Shown: in pieces, positions 13,397 to 14,086 of the stretch
How the letters are laid out: each line of letters starts with the position of its first letter
How positions within the stretch are numbered: the first letter of the stretch is position 1
Source of the DNA: Devosia equisanguinis
Lineage (GTDB): Bacteria; Pseudomonadota; Alphaproteobacteria; Rhizobiales; Hyphomicrobiaceae
Reading direction: 5' to 3'
DNA length: 14,086 nt
NCBI GenBank assembly: GCA_945901835.1
Contig: CAMDMH010000018.1
Span: 1-14,086, forward strand
The notes under the pieces: model-generated
Told to the model about the DNA's origin: nothing
Databases searched by the model: none
What the model saw: only the letters and a program-made list of their open reading frames with translations
Made by a program: the position numbers and the translations under genes

Positions 13397-14076
13397 GCCA
13401 GTCGCTTCACATCACCGCCGCCGACGGCCACCGCTTCGAGATCGCGCGCGCTGATCCCGTGACACCACCGAAAGGCGGCGTGATCGTTCTGCACGCGATC
13501 TACGGCCTGACCGATCATATCCGCGACGTCTGCGATATGTGGGCGAAAGAAGGCTATGCCGCCGTCGCGCCGGCACACTTCGACCGCATCGGCCCCGGCC
13601 GCGTCTTCGGCTACGCCGCCGATGGCGCGGAGGCCGGCCGCAAATCCTATGCAGCGACCAACGAGGCCAATATTCTAGCCGAGATCGCGGCCTGCCGGGA
13701 TGCCCTAGCCGCTAGCGGACCCGTCATCGTATCGGGGTTCTGCACAGGCGGCAGTTCGGCTTGGCTCGCCTCGGCAAGGCTCGACGGAATCGCGGCGCAG
13801 GTGAATTTCTACGGCAGCCACGTCGCCTCGCGGCACCTCGATCTGCATCCGCGGTGCCCGACCGTCATCCACTACGGCGACAACGACCACGTCGTTCCGA
13901 TCGGCGATGTCGAGCGCATCCGCGCGGCGAATCCGGACGTGGAAATGCACGTCTATCCCGGTGCCGGGCACGCCTTCTTCAATCCAGAGCAGTCCCACCA
14001 CGATGCCGCCGCTGCCGTCCTATGCTGGCAGCGCTCGCTCGCGTTCCTCGATCGTGTTTTGCCGCGTGCGGCGTGA
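13393..14076 (+). CDS. Dienelactone hydrolase family protein
   Basis: An alpha/beta hydrolase of the dienelactone hydrolase (DLH) family, 227 residues. The triad is visible: nucleophile Cys117 in SGFCTGGSS, Asp165 in YGDNDHVVP and His193 in GAGHAFFNP. The strand-loop usually reading QEIFG, whose glutamate (Glu36 in the Pseudomonas enzyme) helps activate the cysteine, reads HAIYG here, with Ala at 35. Genuine chlorocatechol-type dienelactone hydrolysis is therefore doubtful, and another ester, thioester or lactone may be the substrate. The start overlaps the luciferase-like gene's stop by 4 bp, so the two are likely co-translated and may act in sequence, with oxygen insertion followed by hydrolysis; that pairing is inference. 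The frame is complete and ends with TGA ten bases before the window end. Confidence 0.88.
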   Translation: MSQSLHITAADGHRFEIARADPVTPPKGGVIVLHAIYGLTDHIRDVCDMWAKEGYAAVAPAHFDRIGPGRVFGYAADGAEAGRKSYAATNEANILAEIAACRDALAASGPVIVSGFCTGGSSAWLASARLDGIAAQVNFYGSHVASRHLDLHPRCPTVIHYGDNDHVVPIGDVERIRAANPDVEMHVYPGAGHAFFNPEQSHHDAAAAVLCWQRSLAFLDRVLPRAA

Positions 14077-14086
14077 AGCTCAGTTC

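Overview
The window looks like chromosomal DNA of an alphaproteobacterium, most likely a member of the Hyphomicrobiales (Rhizobiales). The reasons are the high GC content with strong GC preference at third codon positions, a TadG-type Flp-pilus protein, the NAD kinase sequence style, a leucine-degradation pair (isovaleryl-CoA dehydrogenase and methylcrotonyl-CoA carboxylase beta), and dense GC-rich intergenic palindromes. No ribosomal RNA, tRNA, CRISPR array or transposase was seen.

Region A (about 1-4700) is the accessory-looking part, with patches that read AT-richer by eye. It starts with about 360 bases without a gene. A TadE/TadG-like pilus protein with a von Willebrand A (vWA) domain follows (363-2291), and one in-frame amber codon (618-620) splits it. 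Next is a small secreted protein (2395-2634), also split by one in-frame amber (2515-2517). Both ambers lie where a single C-to-T change in CAG would create them, and both downstream parts remain coherent coding sequence. A perfect 9-bp hairpin separates the two genes, and a strong bidirectional terminator (2658-2685) closes the pair. On the minus strand is a membrane protein (3949-2705) with four predicted membrane segments and a cytoplasmic C-terminal domain resembling the DNA-binding tail of phage/plasmid primases. An uncertain ORF (4507-4019) lies upstream of it.

Region B (about 4700-8970) is conserved housekeeping and envelope sequence. It holds an exported or membrane-anchored peptidoglycan-binding-like protein (4710-5933), converging on UDP-glucose 6-dehydrogenase (ugd, 7367-5976). 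CutA (8069-7704) follows and is divergent from NAD kinase (nadK, 8185-8967). The ugd-cutA gap carries a cluster of short palindromes.

Region C (about 8985-14076) is catabolic. The minus-strand pair ivd (12144-10981) and mccB (10592-8985) encodes two consecutive steps of leucine degradation. A 388-bp spacer packed with inverted repeats, including three perfect 3-nt-loop hairpins in a row, separates them. The biotin-carboxylase partner of MccB is not in the window. Divergent from ivd is a flavin-dependent luciferase-like monooxygenase (12338-13396), overlapping by 4 bp a dienelactone-hydrolase-family protein (13393-14076) that lacks the family's usual active-site glutamate.

The best candidate for something unusual is the pair of amber-interrupted genes in Region A. 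They could be recently broken, read through by a suppressor, or sequence errors. The membrane-anchored primase-tail-like protein next to them is the second.
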